Positions 7,057 to 14,666 of a stretch of DNA of 35,077 nucleotides are shown here, piece after piece. Location: IMG/VR virus record IMGVR_UViG_3300018080_000382, positions 1 to 35,077 of that record; one strand, written 5' to 3'. The stretch is from a virus. A model generated the notes under the pieces. It was not told where the DNA came from and did no database searches. It was given only the letters and a program-made list of their open reading frames with translations. The number at the start of each line of letters is the position of its first letter. Position 1 is the stretch's first letter. The position numbers and the translations under genes were made by a program.

Positions 7057-8022
7057 ATGGCAACATTAGCAGAAATTAGAGCAAAATTAAAAGAACAAGA
7101 AACACGTTCAAGTTCTCCCTCAATGGGAGGCGACAACGCTATTTTTCCTTTTTGGAATGTAAAAGACGGTGAAACATCAGTAATCCGATTCTTGCCCGAT
7201 GGCGATGAATCAAATATGTTCTTCTGGGTTGAACGAGCTATGTTCAAATTTGAATATCCCGGGATCAAAGGACAGTCAGACTCTCGTCCTGTTGTTGTGC
7301 AGGTTCCTTGTATGGAAATGTACGGAGAAACTTGTGATATTTTGAATCAAGTTAGAGCATGGTTTAAAGTTCCTTCTCTTGAAGAACAAGGTCGAAAATA
7401 CTGGAAAAAACGATCTTATTTATTCCAAGGACTAGTAGTGAACTCACCGCTAGAAGAAGAAGTAGTACCTGAGAATCCTGTACGAAGGTTCATTATAGGA
7501 TCACAGATATTCAATCTTGTAAAATCTGCACTCCTCGATCCAGACATGGAAAATCTACCTACTGACTATGTATTCGGTACAGATTTTCGTATAGTAAAAA
7601 CATCCAAAGGCGGTTATGCTGATTATTCTACTTCTAACTGGGCTAGAAAAGAACGTGCGCTTTCTGAACTAGAAAAGAAAATTGTAGACGAACACGGACT
7701 ACATAATCTATCTAGCTTCTTACCGAAAAAGCCAGAACAGAAAGAACTAGAAATCATGAACGAAATGTTTGAAGCAAGCGTAAATGGTGAATTGTATGAC
7801 ATGGAAAAGTGGGGACAGTATTTCCGTCCGCCTAATGTCAATTATACATCTGCTGCTACGACAACTGTTCAAACGCCCTCTGTGGACAAAGATGAAACAG
7901 TCAGTAGTTCACCGAGCACAGAATCAACTGACGATTCTAGTGCTGAATCTAATAGCGGTACAGCTTCTTCTGGCAACGCGCAAGATATCCTTGCTATGAT
8001 TCGAGCGCGTCAGAATCAGTAA
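7057..8022 (+). CDS. 32: Single-stranded DNA-binding protein gp32
   Basis: 321 residues (T4 gp32 is 301), with AGGAG at proper spacing. The core OB-fold region shows PFWNVKDGETSVIRFLPDGD, FFWVERAMFKFEYPG and VVVQVPCMEMYGETCDI, the hallmark of marine gp32. The T4 zinc site uses His plus three Cys; here only Cys85 and Cys93 are obvious, so the zinc site may be reduced. The C-terminus is a Ser/Asp/Glu-rich linker (about 275-308) ending in a conserved-looking helix QDILAMIRARQ, which replaces the acidic T4 tail that contacts replication and recombination proteins. gp32 coats ssDNA during replication, recombination and repair. It is followed by a hairpin and uvsX. Confidence 0.92.
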   Translation: MATLAEIRAKLKEQETRSSSPSMGGDNAIFPFWNVKDGETSVIRFLPDGDESNMFFWVERAMFKFEYPGIKGQSDSRPVVVQVPCMEMYGETCDILNQVRAWFKVPSLEEQGRKYWKKRSYLFQGLVVNSPLEEEVVPENPVRRFIIGSQIFNLVKSALLDPDMENLPTDYVFGTDFRIVKTSKGGYADYSTSNWARKERALSELEKKIVDEHGLHNLSSFLPKKPEQKELEIMNEMFEASVNGELYDMEKWGQYFRPPNVNYTSAATTTVQTPSVDKDETVSSSPSTESTDDSSAESNSGTASSGNAQDILAMIRARQNQ

Positions 8023-8036
8023 ACCATATACCTTAA

Positions 8037-8059
8037 AGCGAGATTTAAATAATCTCGCT
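8037..8059 (+). terminator. 9-bp hairpin between gp32 and uvsX
   Basis: AGCGAGATT and AATCTCGCT are perfect complements around the loop TAAAT. Downstream bases are ATTATTCT, a weak T-run, so it may be a partial terminator or attenuator that makes gp32 more abundant than UvsX. The uvsX Shine-Dalgarno (AGGAG) lies 12 bases after the stem. Confidence 0.5.
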
Positions 8060-8077
8060 ATTATTCTAGGAGATAAC

Positions 8078-9163
8078 ATGACTGTAAAATCTTTTGATCC
8101 TTCACGGTTTAGAAAAAACTTAACTAAAAGTATACCGGGGATGAGTGTGGGCTTCAAAGATCCTAATACTTGGATAAGTACAGGATCTTTGGTACTTAAT
8201 AAACTTATATCCGGTGATTTTTACAAAGGTATACCTTTGGGAAAGGTAACCATGTTTGCAGGTGATAGTGGAGCAGGTAAATCATTTATAGCTTCAGGTA
8301 ATATCGTTAAAAATGCACAAGATCAAGGTATATTCGTTGTTCTTATAGATACTGAAAATGCTCTAGATGAATCATGGTTACGTGCATTGGGAGTAGATAC
8401 TTCTGATGAAAAACTTTTAAAATTAAACATGGCTATGATAGATGATGTAGCCAAAACAATAAATGATTTTGTAAAAGAATATAAAGCAGAATATCTTTCC
8501 GAAGATGCTGCTAACCGACCTAAAATTTTGTTTGTTATAGATAGTATAGGGATGATGCTGACTCCTACAGACGTAGATCAGTTCAACAAAGGTGATTTGA
8601 AAGGAGATATGGGTAGGAAACCCAAAGCACTTAAAGCACTAGTCACTAATTGCGTAAATATGTTCGGGGACTTGAATATCGGTATGGTAATGACTAATCA
8701 TACCTATGCTAGTCAAGACATGTATGACCCTGATGCTAAAATATCAGGAGGCCAGGGCGCTATTTATGCTAGTTCTATCGTAATATCTATGAGTAAGTTA
8801 AAGTTAAAAGTAGATTCAGATGGAAATAAATCTAGTCAGGTATACGGTATACGTTCTAAATGCAAGATAATGAAAACTAGATATTCAAAGCCTTTTGAAG
8901 AAGTCGAACTGGAAATACCATACGAAACAGGACTTAATAAATACTCAGGATTATTCCAGTATGTAGAAAGTAAAGGTGTTATTGAACGAGTCGGTAACAA
9001 GTATATCTATAATGATAAAGATGGCGTTGAGCACAAATACTTTGAAAAGGAATACAAAAAAAATAAAAATGGAATACTAGATATTATTCTGAAAGAATGG
9101 GATTCTTTATACGACAAAAAAGATCAAGTTCTAAATGTAGAAACAGGAGAAGTAAATGACTAA
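8078..9163 (+). CDS. uvsX: UvsX, RecA-like recombinase
   Basis: 361 residues (T4 UvsX is 391), with AGGAG before the ATG. Walker A is GDSGAGKS at residues 62-69. LIDTENALDESWLRALGVD follows, the RecA/UvsX segment around the catalytic glutamate, and KILFVIDSIGMMLTP is Walker B. The stretch ending KISGGQGAIYASSIV corresponds to the DNA-binding loop 2 region. UvsX forms presynaptic filaments on ssDNA, displacing gp32 with the help of UvsY, and primes recombination-dependent replication. The stop overlaps the ATG of the next small gene. Confidence 0.96.
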   Translation: MTVKSFDPSRFRKNLTKSIPGMSVGFKDPNTWISTGSLVLNKLISGDFYKGIPLGKVTMFAGDSGAGKSFIASGNIVKNAQDQGIFVVLIDTENALDESWLRALGVDTSDEKLLKLNMAMIDDVAKTINDFVKEYKAEYLSEDAANRPKILFVIDSIGMMLTPTDVDQFNKGDLKGDMGRKPKALKALVTNCVNMFGDLNIGMVMTNHTYASQDMYDPDAKISGGQGAIYASSIVISMSKLKLKVDSDGNKSSQVYGIRSKCKIMKTRYSKPFEEVELEIPYETGLNKYSGLFQYVESKGVIERVGNKYIYNDKDGVEHKYFEKEYKKNKNGILDIILKEWDSLYDKKDQVLNVETGEVND

Positions 9164-9383
9164 TGAAAATATACACCTTATCATTGACTCATGGAGTTTA
9201 TTTAAAGAGTATGTTGATAAAAAACATATCAATGTAGTTGCTGAAAAGTATGTGGATATATTAGTTGATTATGGAATAGATGAAAAAGATTTAAAAGATA
9301 TTTTATCAGAACATTCTGATAAGAATCTTGATTCTGCTATTTTATACTACTTGACAAATTATGATATTGATGAGGATTATTGA
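9156..9383 (+). CDS. Small acidic conserved protein between uvsX and uvsY
   Basis: 75 residues, very acidic (C-terminus NYDIDEDY), all-helical in appearance. It overlaps the end of uvsX by eight bases and touches the next start in TGATG, so all three are translationally coupled. I recall equivalents in this position in marine T4-like phages but no function. The context argues for a role in recombination or in modulating UvsX/UvsY, though nothing in the sequence proves it. No metal or nucleotide motif is visible. Confidence 0.7.
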   Translation: MTNENIHLIIDSWSLFKEYVDKKHINVVAEKYVDILVDYGIDEKDLKDILSEHSDKNLDSAILYYLTNYDIDEDY

Positions 9384-9838
9384 TGTCATGGTATTCTGAG
9401 GTAGTAAAAGATCTATCTAAGATAACTGATGCTATTTCTTTTTTTCTTGCAGAGCTAGAGTTAGCCAAACAAGAAATAAAACTAGCAGGAAGTATAGAAA
9501 AAGCTGCAGCAGATATACCTGGTATTTTTGAACATAGATTCTCTCAGTTGCAAGAGATAGAAGCTATATTAAATTTCTTAAATATCAGATTTAAAAAACT
9601 CAAAAGCAACTACTTCAAGAAATATCTAGAAAATTACCAAAGATCACTTTCTAGCAGGGATGTAGAAAAATATGTAGATGGCGAAGACGAAGTTGTAGAC
9701 TTTGAAGAAATAATAAACGAGTTTGCTCTACTTAGAAATAAATGGCTAGGGTTGATAAAATCACTCGACCAAAAAAGTTATTCTATAAATAATGTTATTA
9801 AACTTCGTTGCGCAGGCTTAGATGACGCAACACTTTAA
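9383..9838 (+). CDS. uvsY: Probable UvsY-like recombination mediator
   Basis: 151 residues (T4 UvsY is 137). ATG 9383 is chosen over the in-frame TTG three bases upstream; GAGGA lies at normal distance and the start overlaps the previous stop (TGATG). The protein is helical. It has SSRDVEKYVDGEDEV in the middle and a C-terminus KSLDQKSYSINNVIKLRCAG that parallels the T4 UvsY end (ALDAIKSRGFAIKHIQDMR). Position directly after uvsX supports the call. UvsY loads UvsX onto gp32-covered ssDNA as a hexamer. Similarity to T4 is low, so the assignment rests mainly on C-terminal pattern and synteny. Its stop shares TTAA with the convergent gene. Confidence 0.65.
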   Translation: MSWYSEVVKDLSKITDAISFFLAELELAKQEIKLAGSIEKAAADIPGIFEHRFSQLQEIEAILNFLNIRFKKLKSNYFKKYLENYQRSLSSRDVEKYVDGEDEVVDFEEIINEFALLRNKWLGLIKSLDQKSYSINNVIKLRCAGLDDATL

Positions 9839-10533
9839 TTACTATACTTAGCACGATGTATTTTGTGTATGAAGTGCTTTTTAAGAACAGGATGTAAAAA
9901 CGTATCTTCAGGTTTATCTTGTAGACCTGAAGATACAATGCCTTTGTTCAAATCATTTATTTCTATATTTTTATTTTGGATTATTTCACCTATAATGTGT
10001 CCGTCATAAGGACGTTTCATTCCTAGTAATTTATAGTTATAATAATATTCTTTTAGTTCATGTGTGAATGTTTCTCGTTGGTGATGACGTAGATTCCACA
10101 CAATAAAACCACTTTCTATGTGTATTTTGTCTTTTACTAGATGTTCTACTTGACAAGCCATGAGGTCGTTCTTACACAAACCAGTGATCGCATCTACATT
10201 TACGGTTGCTAGCGTTTCAACATCACCATCTAGCCAAATTAAAAAATCTTCTGAACATTTTTCTAGTTGGTCTATCATAACAAATGATTTATAACTAAAT
10301 TTTATAACCTTTTGATTACATTCATCCTTTACGGTATCTATAAAATTTTTATGATGAGGGAATCTTCGATCAAAATCAACTGCTACGATGTTTTTATCTA
10401 TTACTGGCAGATCAAAATCACAGTATATATATGCTTTTACATCAGCAGGCCAGTGTTCAGTGAATGATAGTAGCCATTTTTTTCCGTATAAATCATATCC
10501 TTTTTTTGAAAATGTAGTTATTACTCTAGTCAT
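9835..10533 (-). CDS. GT-A-type glycosyltransferase-like protein (paralogue family A)
   Basis: 232 residues from the ATG at 10533, which overlaps the upstream stop as ATGACTAG; an in-frame GTG at 10545 is less likely. The N-terminus RVITTFSKKGYDLYGKKWLL and the segment FSYKSFVMIDQ...DFLIWLDGDVET match, in order, the proteins at 15561 and 16306. DGD at 102-104 is the DxD metal/nucleotide-sugar site expected of GT-A enzymes. Donor and acceptor are unknown; cytosolic modification of a surface glycan or of a phage component is likely. It is the last of a four-gene minus-strand operon (12424 to 9835). It contains a 12-bp inverted repeat near its 3' end. Confidence 0.72.
   Translation of the reverse strand: MTRVITTFSKKGYDLYGKKWLLSFTEHWPADVKAYIYCDFDLPVIDKNIVAVDFDRRFPHHKNFIDTVKDECNQKVIKFSYKSFVMIDQLEKCSEDFLIWLDGDVETLATVNVDAITGLCKNDLMACQVEHLVKDKIHIESGFIVWNLRHHQRETFTHELKEYYYNYKLLGMKRPYDGHIIGEIIQNKNIEINDLNKGIVSSGLQDKPEDTFLHPVLKKHFIHKIHRAKYSN
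9902..9936. repeat. Perfect 12-bp inverted repeat near convergent gene ends
   Basis: GTATCTTCAGGT (9902-9913) and ACCTGAAGATAC (9925-9936) are perfect reverse complements around an 11-base loop. They lie inside the minus-strand glycosyltransferase coding sequence, about 65 bases beyond the uvsY stop. It could slow or end plus-strand read-through from the uvsX-uvsY operon. There is no T-run. Confidence 0.45.
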
Positions 10534-11188
10534 TGTCAAGTACACTCTTTACTTCTTGGTAGAAATTTTCAAAATTTTGATTTTTCCAATGTTCCCATAT
10601 TTCATGATCTCGTTCTTTTACAGACATGGCTTCTTGATATGTATTATCAATTTTAGATTTATTGAAATCAGGATGCATGTTTTCAACAATAACATCATCA
10701 AGATATCTACCGAATCTTTTATCTCTTTTGGTTAGTTCTTTCCAAATTACTTCTAAACAGTAGTGAGTAGTATGAGGGAAACCAAAAAAACCTGCCTTTC
10801 TTACTAGATCTCCGCCTATGCAAGGGTGACAGTAATTTCTAGGCTTTTTGGTTAAGTCATTGGCCTGTGATATTCTATTGTTGCCGGCAGCTTTTATTAG
10901 TTTTGTATCCCAGTTAAATGTTCTAGGTACTATATCATCAGCTAACAGACCATACCATGGTTCATTGGGATATACTCGAAATATTTCTTGCATTGCAGCA
11001 CCCAATCTTGCTCGATCACTGATGACTTTGATAAATTGTTTTGGGACTTCTATATTATCATATTCATCGATCATTGGGTCACAATTGTCTAGCCTAAGAT
11101 AAACAGGTGTAGATGACTTGGTTTCGATATAGTAAGATATAAATCGTTTTACACTTTGAGGGCGTCCTCTGCTCGCCAATAACCACAT
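10526..11188 (-). CDS. GT2-like glycosyltransferase
   Basis: 220 residues from the ATG at 11188, which has AAGGA seven bases upstream; a longer frame to 11215 would overlap the previous gene. The start MWLLASRGRPQSVKRFI is the classic first strand and P-loop-like turn of GT-A family 2 enzymes. PWYGLLADDIVPRTFNWD carries ADD at 83-85 as the DxD-like site. CIGGDLVRKAGFFGFP and RYLDDVIVENMHPDF follow and are typical of phage and bacterial members. It probably transfers a sugar from an NDP donor; the acceptor is unknown. It is third in the minus-strand operon and overlaps the next gene by eight bases. Confidence 0.75.
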   Translation of the reverse strand: MWLLASRGRPQSVKRFISYYIETKSSTPVYLRLDNCDPMIDEYDNIEVPKQFIKVISDRARLGAAMQEIFRVYPNEPWYGLLADDIVPRTFNWDTKLIKAAGNNRISQANDLTKKPRNYCHPCIGGDLVRKAGFFGFPHTTHYCLEVIWKELTKRDKRFGRYLDDVIVENMHPDFNKSKIDNTYQEAMSVKERDHEIWEHWKNQNFENFYQEVKSVLDND

Positions 11189-11198
11189 AACATTTTCC

Positions 11199-11804
11199 TT
11201 AAAATTTATATTCAAATTCTTGAATCACTTTATCATATCTTATATTTATGATATCTAATGATTCTGCAGTGTATACATTTTTATAGCTTTTTATTTTTCT
11301 TTGTGTTGATTTTAATCTAGTAGTTTCTAATTCGTTGTTATATTCAACATTTATTGTTTCACATATTTTTTTGAAATCCTGATGTAGATTCTCATATTTT
11401 ATTACTTGATCAATGTCTATACGATCTTTTCTAGTGTATAATTTCCAGTCATTGACTATCAATGCTTTATTGTTATTTTTTAAATCTTGATTAAAATCTT
11501 TAAATTTTTTAGGATAAAGTGACTTTACCCAATACCATTGACTTAATGTTTTGTCCCATGGATTTCTTTCTACTGCAAATTTAAAAAAATGTTTAAACCT
11601 GTCTCCGAAATTGCTGCGGATCCATTCGTGTCCACGGTGTTCACAAAATTCACTGATATTTTTTGGAGGCATTTGTTCAGGCTCCATGCCTCCAAAAATG
11701 TAATCAGTGCCCTTGAGTTTGTCTAGCAGTATTTTTTCTATACTGGATCCAGCTGTTTTTCTGGTTTTTATGAATATAAATTTATAATCTAGACTTATTA
11801 TCAT
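11199..11804 (-). CDS. Sulfotransferase-like protein (Sulfotransfer_2 type)
   Basis: 201 residues. FIFIKTRKTAGSSIE (residues 10-23) is the 5'-phosphosulfate-binding loop of the sulfotransferase family, with the TRKTAGSS form seen in carbohydrate sulfotransferases. FAVERNPWDKTLSQWYW (77-92) is the 3'-phosphate-binding motif, with RNPWD and Ser88. These enzymes move sulfate from PAPS to hydroxyls of glycans or small molecules. Neighbours are a second sulfotransferase-like gene (four-base overlap) and glycosyltransferases, so a sulfated glycan is the likely product. An APS-kinase-like protein occurs at 22426. No signal peptide or membrane anchor is seen, unlike many eukaryotic relatives. Confidence 0.8.
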   Translation of the reverse strand: MIISLDYKFIFIKTRKTAGSSIEKILLDKLKGTDYIFGGMEPEQMPPKNISEFCEHRGHEWIRSNFGDRFKHFFKFAVERNPWDKTLSQWYWVKSLYPKKFKDFNQDLKNNNKALIVNDWKLYTRKDRIDIDQVIKYENLHQDFKKICETINVEYNNELETTRLKSTQRKIKSYKNVYTAESLDIINIRYDKVIQEFEYKF

Positions 11805-12424
11805 TTTTTAATGCCAATTCCTGTGTTTTCATTGAAATTAAAATCAATGATATGCTGTCTTTCTATATTTTCTATTTTTTGAAACTTTTCTATTATATCC
11901 ACAGAGTCCTTGTCTCCGTAGAAAAATTCTATAGCTTGCGTGTACAAATAAGGATTATCTATTATTTTATCGTAGTCTAGTTTGAGTATATTAGCCTTAT
12001 CATTGAGTACCCATTTCGATATAAAAGTCATGTAATACGAACCGTTGTTTATAATACTCTTATAGAGTTTTGATTTATTACTTTTATCATATCTAATATT
12101 TTTATTAGATCCTGATATGGTGGAACCGTCAGGGCGAATATCTTTTTTCAATGCAGTATATCTATAATAAGCTTCACATTGTTCTAAAAAGTTACTTCTA
12201 TACAATACAAGATACTTATCTTCATTGTTGATAGGAAAAGTACCGCGGAAATCATGATTTTTTTGATATAAACTATTGTGTTTACAAGGACTAGTTTTGC
12301 AACAAGTGTAAAATTCACAGTATGAAAAATCTATGTTTTTTTCTTGACAGTAAAATTCAATAAGTCTTCGTGTCAGGTGTTGTCCGCTTCTTAGAAAAGA
12401 TATTATATAGTTGTTTTCTTGCAT
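11801..12424 (-). CDS. Second sulfotransferase-like protein
   Basis: 207 residues, first gene of the minus operon; AAGGA lies eight bases before the ATG. YIISFLRSGQHLTRR (6-20) corresponds to the SFPRSGxxxLR 5'-phosphosulfate loop of Sulfotransfer_1 proteins. YLVLYRSNFLEQCEAYYRY (71-89) corresponds to the 3'-phosphate site in which Arg and a downstream Ser are usual; here Cys83 stands where Ser is often found. A Cys cluster (26, 36, 41, 42, 47) is unusual and might bind metal or form disulfides. It is diverged from its neighbour at 11199, so this is not a recent duplication. The substrate is unknown. Confidence 0.72.
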   Translation of the reverse strand: MQENNYIISFLRSGQHLTRRLIEFYCQEKNIDFSYCEFYTCCKTSPCKHNSLYQKNHDFRGTFPINNEDKYLVLYRSNFLEQCEAYYRYTALKKDIRPDGSTISGSNKNIRYDKSNKSKLYKSIINNGSYYMTFISKWVLNDKANILKLDYDKIIDNPYLYTQAIEFFYGDKDSVDIIEKFQKIENIERQHIIDFNFNENTGIGIKK

Positions 12425-12444
12425 TTTTACATCCTTAATACTTT

Positions 12445-12452
12445 TATTTAGT
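12445..12452 (-). promoter_or_regulatory. Late promoter-like ACTAAATA for minus-strand glycan operon
   Basis: On the minus strand ACTAAATA is followed, at T4 spacing, by a predicted start near 12439 and a 15-base leader with AAGGA before the ATG at 12424. It lies in the 66-base divergent gap back to back with the plus-strand octamer at 12478. Confidence 0.4.
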
Positions 12453-12477
12453 TGTGCTATAAAAAATAAAATACGGT

Positions 12478-12485
12478 GATAAATA
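12478..12485 (+). promoter_or_regulatory. Late promoter-like GATAAATA with predicted leaderless start
   Basis: GATAAATA ends five bases before the ATG at 12491 (TCTTA between), so the T4-spaced +1 is the A of the ATG. The arrangement is almost the same as at 4982-4995. No Shine-Dalgarno sequence is present. Confidence 0.55.
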
Positions 12486-12490
12486 TCTTA

Positions 12491-13174
12491 ATGAACAAAA
12501 TACTAGTATTAGGCGATAGTCATAGTGAAGTTTGGAGCTTTATAAAAAAACGAAATCTTTGCAGTGATGTAACGTTCAATATAAAAACTGTAGCAGGAGC
12601 AACAGCTTATGGTTGCGGGAATCCTAACAGTAAAACCGAGTCGTATAAAATATTTAAAGAAACTATTAAACAAAATACAGACTCGGATTATGTAATGATA
12701 ATGTTAGGAGAAGTAGACTGCGGGTTTTTGATATGGTATAAATCACAGACATTGAACATCGATGTTCCTACTATACTCAAGCAAACAATAGACAAGTATC
12801 AAGAATTTATACAAGATGTAGTGCAGGAATATTTTTTACCTGAGCAAATAATACTTTTGGATAGTTCTTTACCGGTTATAAAAGATCAAACAGATAAAAA
12901 ATTTTTAACTGGAGCAAGATCGCAGGTGTCTGCATCTATTTCTGATAGAATTGACTTGACATTGGAGTTTAATCTAGTTTTAAATGATCTAGCTTTAAAA
13001 TTTGGGTATAACAGATTGGGTATTACGGAACATATTTTGGATAAGGATTTAAAACAAGTTCACAGTAAATTTTTAAAAGATGATCCCTATGATCATCATG
13101 TTAGTTCTAAAGCTGTTGCTAAAATATGGAGTTCTGAACTGGAAAAGTTCTTATATAACAAAAAGGAAAATTAA
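12491..13174 (+). CDS. SGNH/GDSL-type hydrolase
   Basis: 227 residues from ATG 12491; an in-frame GTG at 12476 lies inside the promoter octamer and would put five odd residues before the conserved start. NKILVLGDSHSEVW places the catalytic Ser10 in GDSHS (block I). GATAYGCGNPNS (36-47) supplies the block II glycine. MLGEVDCGF (71-79) is block III in the GEIDC form seen in sugar-related SGNH proteins, and DPYDHHVSS near 203-211 provides the Asp/His of block V. Such enzymes are often O-acetyl esterases or acetyltransferases on glycans, which fits the surrounding glycosyltransferases. It overlaps the next gene by one base (TAATG). Confidence 0.8.
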   Translation: MNKILVLGDSHSEVWSFIKKRNLCSDVTFNIKTVAGATAYGCGNPNSKTESYKIFKETIKQNTDSDYVMIMLGEVDCGFLIWYKSQTLNIDVPTILKQTIDKYQEFIQDVVQEYFLPEQIILLDSSLPVIKDQTDKKFLTGARSQVSASISDRIDLTLEFNLVLNDLALKFGYNRLGITEHILDKDLKQVHSKFLKDDPYDHHVSSKAVAKIWSSELEKFLYNKKEN

Positions 13175-13890
13175 TGATACCGATATTCATAGGATATGAT
13201 GCAAGGGAATCCTCGGCATATCACGTATGTACTAACTCAATAATCAGACATTCTTCGTTGCCGCTGAGTTTTACTCCGCTTAGTTTAAATAATTTATCAG
13301 AATACAATGAAGTTCACACAGACGGTAGCAATCAATTTATATATAGTAGATTTTTAGTACCTAGTCTAATGAATTATCAAGGGTGGGCGATATTCATGGA
13401 CGGTGATATGATAGTACGTGATGATATAGTTGACTTGTGGAATTTAAGAGATGATAACAAGGCTGTAATGGTCGCTAAACATGAGTACAAAACATGTATG
13501 AAAGAAAAGTACATGGGGGCTAAGAATGAAGATTATCCTAGGAAAAATTGGTCTAGTGTTATATTATGGAATTGTTCCCATCCTGTTAACAAACAAGTTA
13601 CGACTGATTTTGTAATAAATTCTACTGGTGCAGAGTTACATAGATTTACGTGGATAGAAGATTCTTTGATCGGTGAAATTCCACTAGAATGGAACTGGTT
13701 AGATGGAGAGTATGATTATAATCCTGACGCCAAACTGGTTCACTATACGCTAGGATTACCGGGATTTGGTGATTTTTCAACAGTGGGAAGTTTTTCAAGT
13801 GAGTGGCACAGAGAAAAAATATATACAGAATTTTGTTTACAAAACATAGATAGAATGTTTAATGATGCTAACAACAGTATAAAAAAATGA
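13174..13890 (+). CDS. GT8-like glycosyltransferase
   Basis: 238 residues. IPIFIGYDARESSAYHVC at the N-terminus is the GT8-type nucleotide-binding start. FIYSRFLVPSLM and WAIFMDGDMIVRDD follow, with DGD at 76-78 binding metal and UDP-sugar. NWSSVILWNCSHP and LVHYTLGLPGF complete the family pattern, the last being the C-terminal His-x-x-x-Gly metal-site region. This is the most canonical glycosyltransferase in the cluster. It is coupled to its neighbours by one-base and four-base overlaps, so it is co-translated with the SGNH hydrolase and the first GT-B-like protein. Confidence 0.82.
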   Translation: MIPIFIGYDARESSAYHVCTNSIIRHSSLPLSFTPLSLNNLSEYNEVHTDGSNQFIYSRFLVPSLMNYQGWAIFMDGDMIVRDDIVDLWNLRDDNKAVMVAKHEYKTCMKEKYMGAKNEDYPRKNWSSVILWNCSHPVNKQVTTDFVINSTGAELHRFTWIEDSLIGEIPLEWNWLDGEYDYNPDAKLVHYTLGLPGFGDFSTVGSFSSEWHREKIYTEFCLQNIDRMFNDANNSIKK

Positions 13891-14666
13891 TATGTTTAAG
13901 TAAAAAATTATCTGATACATATATAAATATGTTTGCTCAAGGAGCCGGTCTACCAATTCAAGACTATGATCAGGATATTCCTGATCAAGACATACTTATT
14001 CGAGGACTAGGAAAAAGAAAGCTTATACACTGGTGCTGGGAAAATAAAAAAACATTTTATTATATGGACAGCGGCTATATAGGAAATAATAGTTATGAAA
14101 AGAATCTCAAAGGCATCAAGTTTTGGCACAGAATAGTAAAAAATGATTTGCAACATCAAGGTATTATAGATAGACCTGAAGACAGATGGAAAAAAATAGG
14201 TATTGATATAGAAAAACGAAAATATGGAGAGCACATATTACTAGTCGTGCCTTCAGAAAAACCTTGTAAATTCTACGAAATAGATTATAAAACTTGGATT
14301 TCTAACACTGTAGATATGATAAAAACTTATACAGATAGAAAAATAAAAATAAGAGAGAAACCTACCAGGCATGATAGAATACATAATAAAACTATCTTTG
14401 ACGACTTAAAAGGTTGTCATGCTATGGTTACTTTGCAAAGTATAGCTGCTGTAGAAAGTGTATTATACGGAATACCTGCTTTTACATTAGCGCCTACTGC
14501 AGCAGATCCGGTATCAAATAAAGATCTTTCTGTTATAGAAAATCCCTACTGGCCTGATAAAGACTTGATAAACAAGTGGGCGTTCCATCTAGCATACGGG
14601 CAATATCATATAGATGAATTACAAGACGGTACGGCGTACAGGATGATATATGATGAAAAGTGTTAA
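13887..14666 (+). CDS. GT-B-like capsule/polysaccharide-type transferase (paralogue family B, copy 1)
   Basis: 259 residues. The C-terminal half reads YTDRKIKIREKP, CHAMVTLQSIAAVESVLYGIPAFTL, then DLSVIENPYWPDKD. This matches in order the proteins at 14650 and 17173. The pattern (sugar-binding His or Lys, then a Ser-rich turn before an E-x-x-x-GVP helix) resembles capsule and Kdo-type GT-B enzymes. In this copy the R-x-H-P motif of the others is REKP and the NSSP turn is LQSIAA, so it is the most diverged and perhaps of altered specificity. The start overlaps the preceding stop by four bases (ATGA). Confidence 0.62.
   Translation: MICLSKKLSDTYINMFAQGAGLPIQDYDQDIPDQDILIRGLGKRKLIHWCWENKKTFYYMDSGYIGNNSYEKNLKGIKFWHRIVKNDLQHQGIIDRPEDRWKKIGIDIEKRKYGEHILLVVPSEKPCKFYEIDYKTWISNTVDMIKTYTDRKIKIREKPTRHDRIHNKTIFDDLKGCHAMVTLQSIAAVESVLYGIPAFTLAPTAADPVSNKDLSVIENPYWPDKDLINKWAFHLAYGQYHIDELQDGTAYRMIYDEKC

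Noticed and set aside
12476-12490. GTG start at 12476 for the SGNH hydrolase
   Set aside because: It lies within the GATAAATA octamer; ATG 12491 puts the GDSHS motif at the usual N-terminal position.
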